This document shows positions 1-6,194 of a stretch of DNA of 6,843 nt, one piece after another (position 1 is the first letter of the stretch; each line of letters opens with the position of its first letter). A program made the position numbers and the translations under genes. Location: contig DAOWFT010000185.1 of NCBI GenBank assembly GCA_030637845.1, positions 1-6,843 of the forward strand, in the 5' to 3' direction. Below the pieces are notes generated by a model. The model ran no database searches, was not told the origin of the DNA, and saw nothing but the letters and a program-made list of their open reading frames with translations. Origin of the DNA: Thalassospiraceae bacterium. GTDB taxonomy: Bacteria; Pseudomonadota; Alphaproteobacteria; Rhodospirillales; Magnetovibrionaceae.

Positions 1-8
1 TCTCCAAT

Positions 9-37
9 AAAAAAAGCCCGGACCGAAGGTCAGGGCT
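9..37 (-). terminator. Intrinsic terminator downstream of the SAM-II aptamer
   Basis: Read on the minus strand, AGCCC-T-GACC, loop TTC, GGTC-C-GGGCT forms a 9-bp stem with one internal mismatch (15-37). Seven T residues follow at once (15 down to 9). This is the textbook shape of a Rho-independent terminator. It lies 14 bases after the aptamer's last conserved segment and before any minus-strand coding sequence in the window. It is therefore better explained as the riboswitch expression platform than as the end of a gene. On the plus strand the hairpin has no U-tract after it. Confidence 0.8.
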
Positions 38-51
38 AATTCCACTGCTTC

Positions 52-107
52 GGCCTTTTAGCTGCTTATTTAACGTGGCCGCAAGCCAGCCGGCCAAATC
101 ACCACGT
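52..107 (-). promoter_or_regulatory. SAM-II (metA-type) riboswitch aptamer
   Basis: Minus-strand elements appear in the SAM-II order. The P1 5' arm ACGTGG (107-102) is followed by the conserved TGATTT (101-96), a GC-rich loop with GGCC (95-92) and CTTGC (85-81), and the P1 3' arm CCACGT (78-73). After that come TAAATAAG and the hallmark AGCTAAAA (63-56), then GGCC (55-52). The two GGCC segments can pair, giving the H-type pseudoknot expected of this class. SAM-II binds S-adenosylmethionine and turns off methionine-biosynthesis genes, mainly in Alphaproteobacteria. The controlled gene lies left of the window and reads leftward. A homoserine acyltransferase (metA/metX) or metZ is the usual target, but the gene itself is not visible. 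Recognition is from remembered consensus and hand folding. Confidence 0.88.
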
Positions 108-113
108 GGGGAC

Positions 114-142
114 AGAATGCCGTGATTGGGCCAAAAAATCAA
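114..142 (-). promoter_or_regulatory. Candidate promoter of the riboswitch transcript
   Basis: On the minus strand, TTGATT (142-137) is separated by 17 bases from CATTCT (119-114). The -10 matches the sigma-70 consensus at only three positions, so the call is weak. Its position is good: transcription would begin near 108, one base before the aptamer's first stem. Confidence 0.3.
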
Positions 143-185
143 CCCCGTTTAACATTTCTGGCAATCGGGCGGGCAATGGCTCATA

Positions 186-191
186 TATAAT
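186..191 (+). promoter_or_regulatory. tldD promoter -10 box
   Basis: A perfect TATAAT lies 27 bases before the tldD start codon. Transcription would start near 198 and leave a leader of about 20 bases that includes the ribosome binding site GAGGAGAG (207-214). No convincing -35 hexamer is seen 16-19 bases upstream, where the sequence is GC-rich and reads about GCAATCGGGC. The promoter may therefore need an activator or another sigma factor preference. Confidence 0.5.
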
Positions 192-218
192 GCAGAAATT
201 AATTTTGAGGAGAGCCTG

Positions 219-1664
219 ATGTCTGGTTCAAGTTCTGGCCCAGTTACCACCAACAACCTGTTTTTTGAAAACTCCGGAATGGACCGGAGCCGGACCGAAA
301 GCATTGTTAATGACGCGCTAAAAGGTTCCGACGATGGCGAGCTTTATCTTGAATACCGCCAATCGGAAAGCCTGGTTTTTGATGACGGTCACCTAAAAGG
401 TGCCAGTTTCGATACCGCCCAAGGGTTCGGCCTGCGTGCGGTCAGCGGCGAGGTAACCGGATATGCCCACGCAACCGAGCTTTCCGAAGACGCTATAAAA
501 CGCGCCGGGCAAACCGTAACCTCGGTACGCAAAGGAAGCGGCGGCATCATGGCCCCGCCCCCACCCGGCACCAACCGCAAACTTTACGGTGATGAAAACC
601 CGATCTCAGAAATGGAGTTTTCTGAAAAGGTAAAATTGCTGGAAGAAATTGATGCCTATATTCGTGGCCGCGATGAACGGGTGCGACAGGTTTCTGTTTC
701 CATGGCCGCCAGCTGGCAGGCAATAGAAATAATCCGTGCCGGTGGTGTAACCGCCGCCGATATAAGGCCATTAGTGCGATTAAATGTTTCGGTTGTGGCC
801 GGTTCCGGCGAGCGCATGGAAACTGGTTCATACGGCCACGGTGCGCGCACCGGTTATGAAGAATGGATCAGCCCCGAGAACTGGCAACTGGCAGCCGACG
901 AAGCATTACGCCAAGCAATGGTAAATCTGGAAAGTGTGCCGGCGCCGGCCGGTGAAATGGAAGTCGTGCTTGGCCCCGGCTGGCCCGGAGTAATGTTGCA
1001 CGAAGCGGTTGGCCACGGCCTAGAAGGTGATTTCAACCGCAAAAAAACATCTGCCTTTGCCGGCCTTTTGGGTGAGCGGGTGGCGGCACCGGGCGTTACC
1101 GTGGTCGATGACGGCACATTTCAAGACCGGCGCGGATCATTGAGCATCGATGACGAAGGCACGCCAACGTCCGAAACCGTACTTATTGAAGACGGTATTT
1201 TAAAAGGCTACATGCAAGACCGCATGAATGCGCGCCTGATGGGAATGGAGGTTACCGGCAACGGCAGACGCGAAAGTTATGCCCACGCCCCATTACCACG
1301 CATGACCAATACTTTCATGTTGGCGGGCGAAATGGATCCGGGGGAAATTATATCGTCGGTTAAAAAAGGTATTTACGCGGTTAATTTTGGCGGCGGCCAG
1401 GTTGATATTACATCGGGCAAGTTTGTTTTTTCCTGCACCGAGGCCTACCTGATTGAAAATGGCAAGGTCGGCGCCCCGGTCAAGGGGGCAACGCTAATCG
1501 GCAACGGCCCGGAAGCAATGAAAAAGGTTTCGATGATCGGCAACGACCTAAAGCTTGATGCCGGGGTCGGCACCTGCGGCAAGGACGGCCAAGGGGTTCC
1601 GGTTGGGGTCGGTCAGCCGACATTGAAAATGGACGAGCTTACGGTTGGCGGCACTGCCGCCTGA
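219..1664 (+). CDS. tldD: Metalloprotease TldD
   Basis: This is a 481-residue peptidase U62 family protein, full length for TldD. TldD pairs with TldE (PmbA) to form a cytoplasmic zinc protease. In E. coli the complex matures microcin B17 and degrades the antitoxin CcdA; unfolded peptides are its substrates. The zinc/catalytic motif HEAVGHGLEGD is at 261-271 (H261, E262, H265), and the C-terminal GTCGKDGQ at 451-458 supplies C453. This spacing agrees with E. coli TldD H262/E263/H266/C454. The family stretch SIDDEGTPT is at 309-317. The N-terminal 240 residues are the usual mixed domain. No signal peptide is seen. The ATG is well supported by GGAG six bases upstream. The TldE partner is not in this window. 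All key residues are present, so the enzyme should be active. Confidence 0.97.
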   Translation: MSGSSSGPVTTNNLFFENSGMDRSRTESIVNDALKGSDDGELYLEYRQSESLVFDDGHLKGASFDTAQGFGLRAVSGEVTGYAHATELSEDAIKRAGQTVTSVRKGSGGIMAPPPPGTNRKLYGDENPISEMEFSEKVKLLEEIDAYIRGRDERVRQVSVSMAASWQAIEIIRAGGVTAADIRPLVRLNVSVVAGSGERMETGSYGHGARTGYEEWISPENWQLAADEALRQAMVNLESVPAPAGEMEVVLGPGWPGVMLHEAVGHGLEGDFNRKKTSAFAGLLGERVAAPGVTVVDDGTFQDRRGSLSIDDEGTPTSETVLIEDGILKGYMQDRMNARLMGMEVTGNGRRESYAHAPLPRMTNTFMLAGEMDPGEIISSVKKGIYAVNFGGGQVDITSGKFVFSCTEAYLIENGKVGAPVKGATLIGNGPEAMKKVSMIGNDLKLDAGVGTCGKDGQGVPVGVGQPTLKMDELTVGGTAA

Positions 1665-1665
1665 T

Positions 1666-1731
1666 GCGGGCAAAGACGCCCGCGGGCGGTTGGCGGCACG
1701 GCGGGCTAACCAGCAACCGGGTGGTGAGCCC
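1666..1731. terminator. Two hairpins between convergent tldD and gshA
   Basis: The gap after tldD holds two inverted repeats. The first is GCGGGC (1666-1671) with GCCCGC (1678-1683) around a 6-base loop. The second is GGGCT-A-ACCA (1703-1712) with TGGT-G-AGCCC (1722-1731) around a 9-base loop; it reaches the last base of the gshA stop codon. Neither has a T-tract on either strand, so they are not classical intrinsic terminators. They may pause polymerase, protect the mRNA ends of both genes, or act with Rho. Confidence 0.4.
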
Positions 1732-3110
1732 TAATAAGCGTATTCGCGAAAAACCGGATCAACGGATTTTTTCCAGCGATGATTATAGGCAAACAACAAA
1801 TCTTCGGCGGAGGTGGTTCCGGTTTCGGCAATATGGAACAGGGGTTTAAGAAATTGGGTTTCATCCAGACCAACTCCATCCAGCCTTTTGCGCCCAACCA
1901 ACCCGGCGTGGGCAATGTCCAGCATATCAAGGGCAATGTCGCCGACGCTCTGCTTTCCCATTTTGGTATTAAGGGCTAATTTGGGAACCTCCAGACGCAA
2001 TGTCGCCACATCTTCTGCCGAGAAGTCTTTTATTAAATCCCATGCGGCCAGACGCGCGTCGTCGTCATAAAGAAGCCCGACCCACAGGGCAGAAAACGCA
2101 CAAAGGCGGTTCCACGGCCCACCATCGCCACCCCGCATTTCAAGATATTTTTTCAGGCGCACTTCGGGGAAGGCGGTGGTCAGGTGATCTTCCCAATCTG
2201 ATATGGTTGGTTTTTCACCCGGCAACGCCGGGAGCTTACCCGCAAGAAAATCCCTGAACGACTGTCCGGTGGCATCAATGTAGGTGCCGCTGCGATGAAC
2301 AAAATACATGGGAACATCGAGCATATATTCAACGTAACGCTCAAACCCAAATCCATCTTCAAATACAAATGGCAATATGCCGGTACGGTCTGGATCGGTA
2401 TCGGTCCAGATGTGGCTGCGATAGCTTAAATAACCGGATGGCTTCCCATTTTTAAAAGGTGAGTTTGCAAAAAGCGCGGTTGCAATCGGTTGCAACGCCA
2501 TGGCGATACGAAACATTTTTGCCATGGTTTGTTCGGAATCAAAATCAAGGTTTACCTGCACGGTGCAGGTTGCCTGCATCATATCCAGCCCCAGATTGCC
2601 CCGGGTCGGCATATAGCGCTGCATAATTTCGTAACGCCCTTTTGGCATCCACGGCAAATCATCAAGCCCCCATTTGGGCTGATAGCCCAGACCAAGAAAA
2701 CCGATGCCCATTTCACTGGCAATGGATTTTACCTGTTGCAGGTGGGTTCCTACTTCTTTGCAGGTTTCGTGAATATCGCAAACGGCGGCACCGGAAAGTT
2801 CGACCTGACCTGCCGGTTCCAAGGTTATGGAACAGCCATCGTCCATTTTAAGCGCAATTATTTTGCCGTCCTCAGACACCGGATGCCAACCGAAACGGGT
2901 TAGTTTTTCCAGCAATGTCTTAATACCATTTTCACCTTCGTATTCTAGCGGGCGAAGGTTATCTAAATGATAGGCGAACTTTTCATGTTCGGTGCCAATG
3001 CGCCAGTTGCTTTTGGGCTTGCAGCCCGAAACCATGTATTCAAGCAGTTGGTTACGATTTTCGATAACTTCGCTTGAATGGTTGGCCGTGGGATTGTCAC
3101 TAAAGCTCAT
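1731..3110 (-). CDS. gshA: Glutamate-cysteine ligase (plant/alphaproteobacterial type)
   Basis: This 459-residue cytoplasmic enzyme joins L-glutamate and L-cysteine using ATP, the first and rate-limiting step of glutathione synthesis. It belongs to the GCS2 family shared by plants, Alphaproteobacteria and xanthomonads, not the E. coli GshA group. Visible signatures are GTEHEKF (39-45), with E41 and E43 in the active-site/metal region, and TLEPAGQVELSG (96-107). The diagnostic MQATCTVQVNLDF (178-190), RSHIWTDTDP (231-240) and MRGGDGGPWNR (325-335) follow. The length fits bacterial members, which lack a plastid transit peptide. The ATG at 3110 is preceded by AAGG eight bases upstream, a modest ribosome binding site. 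The gene converges on tldD and diverges from ubiA, so it is probably monocistronic. The second glutathione gene, gshB, is not in the window. No frameshift or missing motif is seen. Confidence 0.96.
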   Translation of the reverse strand: MSFSDNPTANHSSEVIENRNQLLEYMVSGCKPKSNWRIGTEHEKFAYHLDNLRPLEYEGENGIKTLLEKLTRFGWHPVSEDGKIIALKMDDGCSITLEPAGQVELSGAAVCDIHETCKEVGTHLQQVKSIASEMGIGFLGLGYQPKWGLDDLPWMPKGRYEIMQRYMPTRGNLGLDMMQATCTVQVNLDFDSEQTMAKMFRIAMALQPIATALFANSPFKNGKPSGYLSYRSHIWTDTDPDRTGILPFVFEDGFGFERYVEYMLDVPMYFVHRSGTYIDATGQSFRDFLAGKLPALPGEKPTISDWEDHLTTAFPEVRLKKYLEMRGGDGGPWNRLCAFSALWVGLLYDDDARLAAWDLIKDFSAEDVATLRLEVPKLALNTKMGKQSVGDIALDMLDIAHAGLVGRKRLDGVGLDETQFLKPLFHIAETGTTSAEDLLFAYNHRWKKSVDPVFREYAY

Positions 3111-3157
3111 TATTATTGCCTTATTGTTTATTTATCAGGGTGGAAAAATCGTTGCTA

Positions 3158-3186
3158 ATACTAGGCATCATAGTCCGGTTTGTCAG
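3158..3186 (-). promoter_or_regulatory. Candidate gshA promoter
   Basis: On the minus strand, CTGACA (3186-3181; five of six consensus bases) is followed by exactly 17 bases and TAGTAT (3163-3158; four of six). The start point would be near 3151, leaving a leader of about 40 bases before the gshA ATG. This is the best -35/-10 pair in the gap between gshA and ubiA. Confidence 0.5.
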
Positions 3187-3210
3187 CAGGTACACCAGTG
3201 ATGTAATAAT
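3180..3210 (+). promoter_or_regulatory. Candidate ubiA promoter, possibly leaderless transcript
   Basis: TTGTCA (3180-3185; five of six -35 bases) is followed after 19 bases by AATAAT (3205-3210; five of six -10 bases). The start point would fall at or next to the ubiA ATG at 3217. No Shine-Dalgarno sequence precedes that ATG, which agrees with a leaderless message. The spacing is longer than ideal, so the call is tentative. The -35 lies over the gshA -35 on the opposite strand. Confidence 0.35.
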
Positions 3211-3216
3211 AGCCCC

Positions 3217-4161
3217 ATGAATGCAAATAGCCACAGCCCAGATCATAGTGAAGAACAAAAGCTTGACGCCACCGACATCAGGACCGACAGCCTGATAATA
3301 AAAAACGCGCCCAAGGCATGGCGGCCCTATCTGTTGCTGCTTCGGATTGATCGCCCGGTTGGCTCGTGGCTTTTGTTGATGCCCTGCTGGTGGGGCGTTG
3401 CCATGGCCTCGCCCGGGGTGCCCGATTGGAAGTTGCTTTTGCTTTTCTTTATTGGTGCATTCACCATGCGTGGTGCGGGTTGTGTTTTTAACGATATAGT
3501 TGACCGCGACTTTGACGCCAAGGTTGTTCGTACCGCGCTCAGACCTATTCCCAGCGGGCAGGTAAGCGCCGTCAAAGCATTTATATTCTTTAACGCGGTC
3601 TGTCTTGTTGGCTTGCTGGTTCTTCTTCAGCTTAATATGTTTTCCATATGGGTTGGCGTTGCAGCACTTGCCCCGCTTGCGGTTTATCCGTTCATGAAAC
3701 GGTTTGTGCATTTCCCACAATTATTCATGGGGTTTGCCTTTAACTGGGGGGCGCTGTTGGGCTGGGCTGCGGTGCGCGGTGAATTATCGTTGGCGCCGGG
3801 GCTGCTTTATCTGGCTGGGATTTTCTGGACCCTTGGCTACGACACAATTTATGCCCATCAGGATAAAGAAGACGATATGTTGGTGGGCATAAAATCGTTG
3901 GCGGTTAAGCTGGGTGATAACAGCCGTCCGTGGATTGCATTTTTCTACATTATTACAATCATATTAATTATTGCCGCCGGGTATGTATCGGGCATCAGTT
4001 GGGTATTTTATCCGGCCATGGCCCTGCCCGCGGCCCATCTGATATGGCAAATCACAACCATTGATTTTGAAAACGCAAAAGATTGCCTCTCCAAGTTCAG
4101 GTTAAACCGGGATTTTGGATTTTTGGTTTTTGTGGCATTTGCCCTAGGCAACATCATCTAA
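3217..4161 (+). CDS. ubiA: 4-hydroxybenzoate polyprenyltransferase UbiA
   Basis: This 314-residue integral membrane prenyltransferase attaches the polyprenyl tail to 4-hydroxybenzoate, the committing membrane step of ubiquinone synthesis. Both Mg-diphosphate-binding aspartate motifs are present: NDIVDRDFDAKVVRT (92-106) and YDTIYAHQDKEDD (208-220). Between and around them are about eight or nine hydrophobic helices, for example near 50-64, 73-91, 120-138, 142-158, 166-184, 238-258 and 300-313. The first 30 or so residues are polar and probably cytoplasmic. The second motif fits the UbiA/COQ2 group better than heme O or chlorophyll synthases. The ATG at 3217 follows an in-frame stop at 3199-3201 and has no recognisable ribosome binding site. 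The next enzyme made here in the same pathway is UbiD, to the right. The tail length (octa-, nona- or decaprenyl) is not set by UbiA and cannot be read here. Confidence 0.96.
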   Translation: MNANSHSPDHSEEQKLDATDIRTDSLIIKNAPKAWRPYLLLLRIDRPVGSWLLLMPCWWGVAMASPGVPDWKLLLLFFIGAFTMRGAGCVFNDIVDRDFDAKVVRTALRPIPSGQVSAVKAFIFFNAVCLVGLLVLLQLNMFSIWVGVAALAPLAVYPFMKRFVHFPQLFMGFAFNWGALLGWAAVRGELSLAPGLLYLAGIFWTLGYDTIYAHQDKEDDMLVGIKSLAVKLGDNSRPWIAFFYIITIILIIAAGYVSGISWVFYPAMALPAAHLIWQITTIDFENAKDCLSKFRLNRDFGFLVFVAFALGNII

Positions 4162-4177
4162 ATATTTCAATTTAGAT
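4156..4177. repeat. Inverted repeat spanning the ubiA and HD-GYP stop codons
   Basis: ATCTAAAT (4156-4163) and ATTTAGAT (4170-4177) are perfect 8-base inverted repeats around a 6-base loop. The ubiA stop (TAA, 4159-4161) lies in the left arm and the oppositely read stop of the phosphodiesterase gene (TGA, 4167-4169) lies in the loop. The two genes are only five bases apart. The stem is AT-rich and there is no separate U-tract, so it could be a weak bidirectional terminator or an mRNA 3'-end structure. Termination itself is not shown. Confidence 0.45.
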
Positions 4178-6005
4178 ATTGGGCAATATCAACTTCGTCT
4201 ATCTGTTCGGGGCGGAGGAATTTTTCCGCGTACTGTTTATATATTCCAGATTTAAGCAAAAGCTGAAAAAGTTCGGGGTCAATATGTTGGTCTTTGACCA
4301 TAAACGACAAAATCTTGATGCTATCGCTCAAAGATTTTGGTTTTTTATAGGGCCTGTCGGCTGCGGTCAGCGCCTCAAACACATCGGCCAACGCCATTAT
4401 GCGCGCAGGAATTGACATCTGCTCCTTGGAAAGCTTGCGCGGATAGCCGGTACCGATAAGGGTTTCGTGGTGCGAACCGGCAAATTCCGGAACCCGTGAC
4501 AAATGCTTAGGGAAAGGCAATTGATCCAGCATAACAACCGTCTGTGCCACATGATTTTGAATTATATAGCGGTCTTCGGCGGTCAGCGTGCCGCGGGCTA
4601 TGGATAGGTTGTAAAGCTCACCCCGGTTAAACATGTCTTTGGGAACGTCCATATCAAAACCGAATTTCTCAGGGTTATTAATCTCATAGGCTCCATCACG
4701 GGGGAAAACATGGTCGGACTTGTCGGAAAGAATGTTTTCTTCCGCCGGTAATGGTTGCGGCGGTGTTTTTTCTTTGCGCAATAATTCTTCCTGGGAAATG
4801 CCAAGGCGATCATCAAGGGTTCGTATCCATTTGCGAGATGCAATTTCACGTAACCGTTCAACTTTTTCATCGGCCATGAATTCACCGCCGATGTTACATT
4901 CGGCAACGAATGAAAATTCATCGTCAAGCTTGGCCCACTCGGCCTCCATTTCTTTTTTGAGCTGGGCCTCATCACCGCCCTGAGCAACGCCTTTCCAGTA
5001 AACAATCTCGACGTCACGTTTAAGAATTTCAAACCGCATACGAATTTCATGAATACGATCATAAATCGTTTCTAGCTTGGTTGCTTTATCAACAACATAT
5101 TCCGGGGTTACAACCTTGCCGCAATCATGTAGCCAGCTTGCAAGATGCAGTTCGCGGAAACCGTCTTCGTCCAATGAAAAATCATTTAACTGCCCATCTT
5201 TTGAATCGCACGCAGCAACCGCCAACATTTCCGCCAACTCAGGCACGCGGGCGCAATGGCCGCCGGTATAGGGCGACTTGGCATCAATCGCGCCACCCAT
5301 AACCATGATGAACGAATCAAACAACCTGCGTTGGGCATCGATAAGTAATTGGTTATCAACCGCAACCGCGGCTTGGCTTGCCAAGGCCTCAATAAGCGGT
5401 TGAATTGCTTTATCGAATGTTGTGACTTCTTTTGTTTTTGGGTCTTTGGCGTTTAACAATTGCAAAACGCCGATGATTTCGCCGGAATGATTTTTTAACG
5501 GAACGGTCAAAAATGATTTTGAACGATAACCGGTTCCTTCGTCGAATTTTTTGGTGCCGCTAAAATCAAACTGGGTTGATGTGTATGCGTCTTCAACATT
5601 GACGGTGTTGCCGCTAAGGGCAACGTGGGTTGCAATATTTTTATGATTGGGCTCGCCGGTTTTGGGGTTGTGTAATGGCAATGGCGGAAACGGAATATCT
5701 TCGCCGGTGGTTCCGCCCTTGGCTATGCTTAAGCTATCGGTGCGCATAATTTCAAACGCCAGAAACTTTCCGTCGCCTTCGGGTTCAAAAACTGTTTCGC
5801 CTTCGCGTTCAATCGGATTACCGCTTAGATAAAGTGTGCCGCCGTCGGCGTGACACATGGATTTTGCTTCCATCAATATGGTTTCAAGCAAACGCTTGTG
5901 ATCATGCTCGGCCGACAGTGCAATGCCGATTTCAACCAGCCGTGCATAATCGGGGCCGCCACGACGGTTGGTTTGATCCTCAGAAGATTTTCCGTCTGGT
6001 GTCAT
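4167..6005 (-). CDS. GAF / HD-GYP domain phosphodiesterase
   Basis: From the ATG at 6005 the protein has 612 residues. A GAF sensor domain covers about 24-225, with THVALSGNTVNVEDAY (126-141) and a VPLKN...IIGVLQLLNAKD strand pair (168-187). An HD-GYP domain follows. The HD-GYP family hydrolyses cyclic-di-GMP to pGpG or GMP. Metal/catalytic residues are visible: GGHCARV (H250), LHDCGK (H293, D294, K297), QNH (H485), HHE (H512, H513), GTGYP (518-522) and LADVFEAL (D541). There is no signal peptide or membrane segment, so it should be cytoplasmic and respond to a ligand or state sensed by GAF. Unusually, about 160 residues (roughly 311-472) separate the HD motif from the RGTLTAEDRYIIQNH helix. 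An in-frame TTG at 6053 would add 16 residues; ATG with GGGAAG upstream is preferred, but not certain. The substrate is inferred from the family. Confidence 0.9.
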   Translation of the reverse strand: MTPDGKSSEDQTNRRGGPDYARLVEIGIALSAEHDHKRLLETILMEAKSMCHADGGTLYLSGNPIEREGETVFEPEGDGKFLAFEIMRTDSLSIAKGGTTGEDIPFPPLPLHNPKTGEPNHKNIATHVALSGNTVNVEDAYTSTQFDFSGTKKFDEGTGYRSKSFLTVPLKNHSGEIIGVLQLLNAKDPKTKEVTTFDKAIQPLIEALASQAAVAVDNQLLIDAQRRLFDSFIMVMGGAIDAKSPYTGGHCARVPELAEMLAVAACDSKDGQLNDFSLDEDGFRELHLASWLHDCGKVVTPEYVVDKATKLETIYDRIHEIRMRFEILKRDVEIVYWKGVAQGGDEAQLKKEMEAEWAKLDDEFSFVAECNIGGEFMADEKVERLREIASRKWIRTLDDRLGISQEELLRKEKTPPQPLPAEENILSDKSDHVFPRDGAYEINNPEKFGFDMDVPKDMFNRGELYNLSIARGTLTAEDRYIIQNHVAQTVVMLDQLPFPKHLSRVPEFAGSHHETLIGTGYPRKLSKEQMSIPARIMALADVFEALTAADRPYKKPKSLSDSIKILSFMVKDQHIDPELFQLLLKSGIYKQYAEKFLRPEQIDEVDIAQYLN

Positions 6006-6083
6006 ATTGCTTGCTTCCCGCGCCCGCAGGCACACCGCTGGGCTGGAGCCCAAATGCCAACCCTATCTATAAGCAATTAAAGC

Positions 6084-6089
6084 ATTATA
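6084..6089 (-). promoter_or_regulatory. Promoter -10 box of the HD-GYP gene
   Basis: A perfect minus-strand TATAAT lies about 80 bases before the preferred ATG and about 30 before the alternative TTG. No good -35 is found 16-18 bases upstream. A start near 6077 gives a leader of roughly 70 bases to the ATG, or about 24 to the TTG. The leader holds a small GGGC-TCCA-GCCC hairpin near 6040-6051. Confidence 0.4.
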
Positions 6090-6154
6090 TTACCCTTTTA
6101 TACAACGCCCAGCATTGCACCATATGTCTGATTATTTCGATTTTTTGCAATGAT

Positions 6155-6184
6155 TTGTGTTGATTAGCGCATATTTCGTATAAA
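6155..6184 (+). promoter_or_regulatory. Candidate ubiD promoter close to the start codon
   Basis: TATAAA (6179-6184; five of six -10 bases) lies ten bases before the ubiD ATG. A poor -35, TTGTGT (6155-6160), sits 18 bases upstream of it. Transcription would begin at about 6190-6192, so the leader would be only three to five bases. No clear Shine-Dalgarno sequence precedes the ATG. Confidence 0.35.
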
Positions 6185-6194
6185 CATTGGTGTC

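Noticed and set aside
1..60. Reading the terminator at 9-37 as the 3' end of a small minus-strand gene or sRNA located at 40-218
   Set aside because: No minus-strand coding frame with a start signal fits there, and the sequence is fully accounted for by a SAM-II aptamer followed by its expression platform.
1664..1849. A plus-strand frame of 61 codons starting TGATG-overlapped with the tldD stop, as if translationally coupled
   Set aside because: Most of it is antisense to the conserved gshA 3' end, the product is Arg-rich and low in recognisable features, and the overlap needs only a chance ATG. There is no independent ribosome binding site.
2470..2495. A short repeated GGTTGCAA unit within gshA
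   Set aside because: It is two copies inside conserved coding sequence (the LQPIATALFA region) and is best explained by codon choice.
2490..2903. A 137-codon plus-strand open frame inside gshA
   Set aside because: It is the antisense shadow of the conserved GshA core, including the MQATCTVQVNLDF region, and no supporting start signal was seen.
3121..3720. A 199-codon minus-strand open frame opposite ubiA
   Set aside because: It lies antisense to the conserved UbiA motifs, its composition (Lys/Gln/Asn/Pro-rich) fits a mirror of coding sequence, and no family is recognisable.
6054..6194. An AT-rich stretch between the HD-GYP gene and ubiD as a possible replication or integration site
   Set aside because: There are no iterated boxes, long direct repeats or tRNA remnant. 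It is a normal divergent promoter region.
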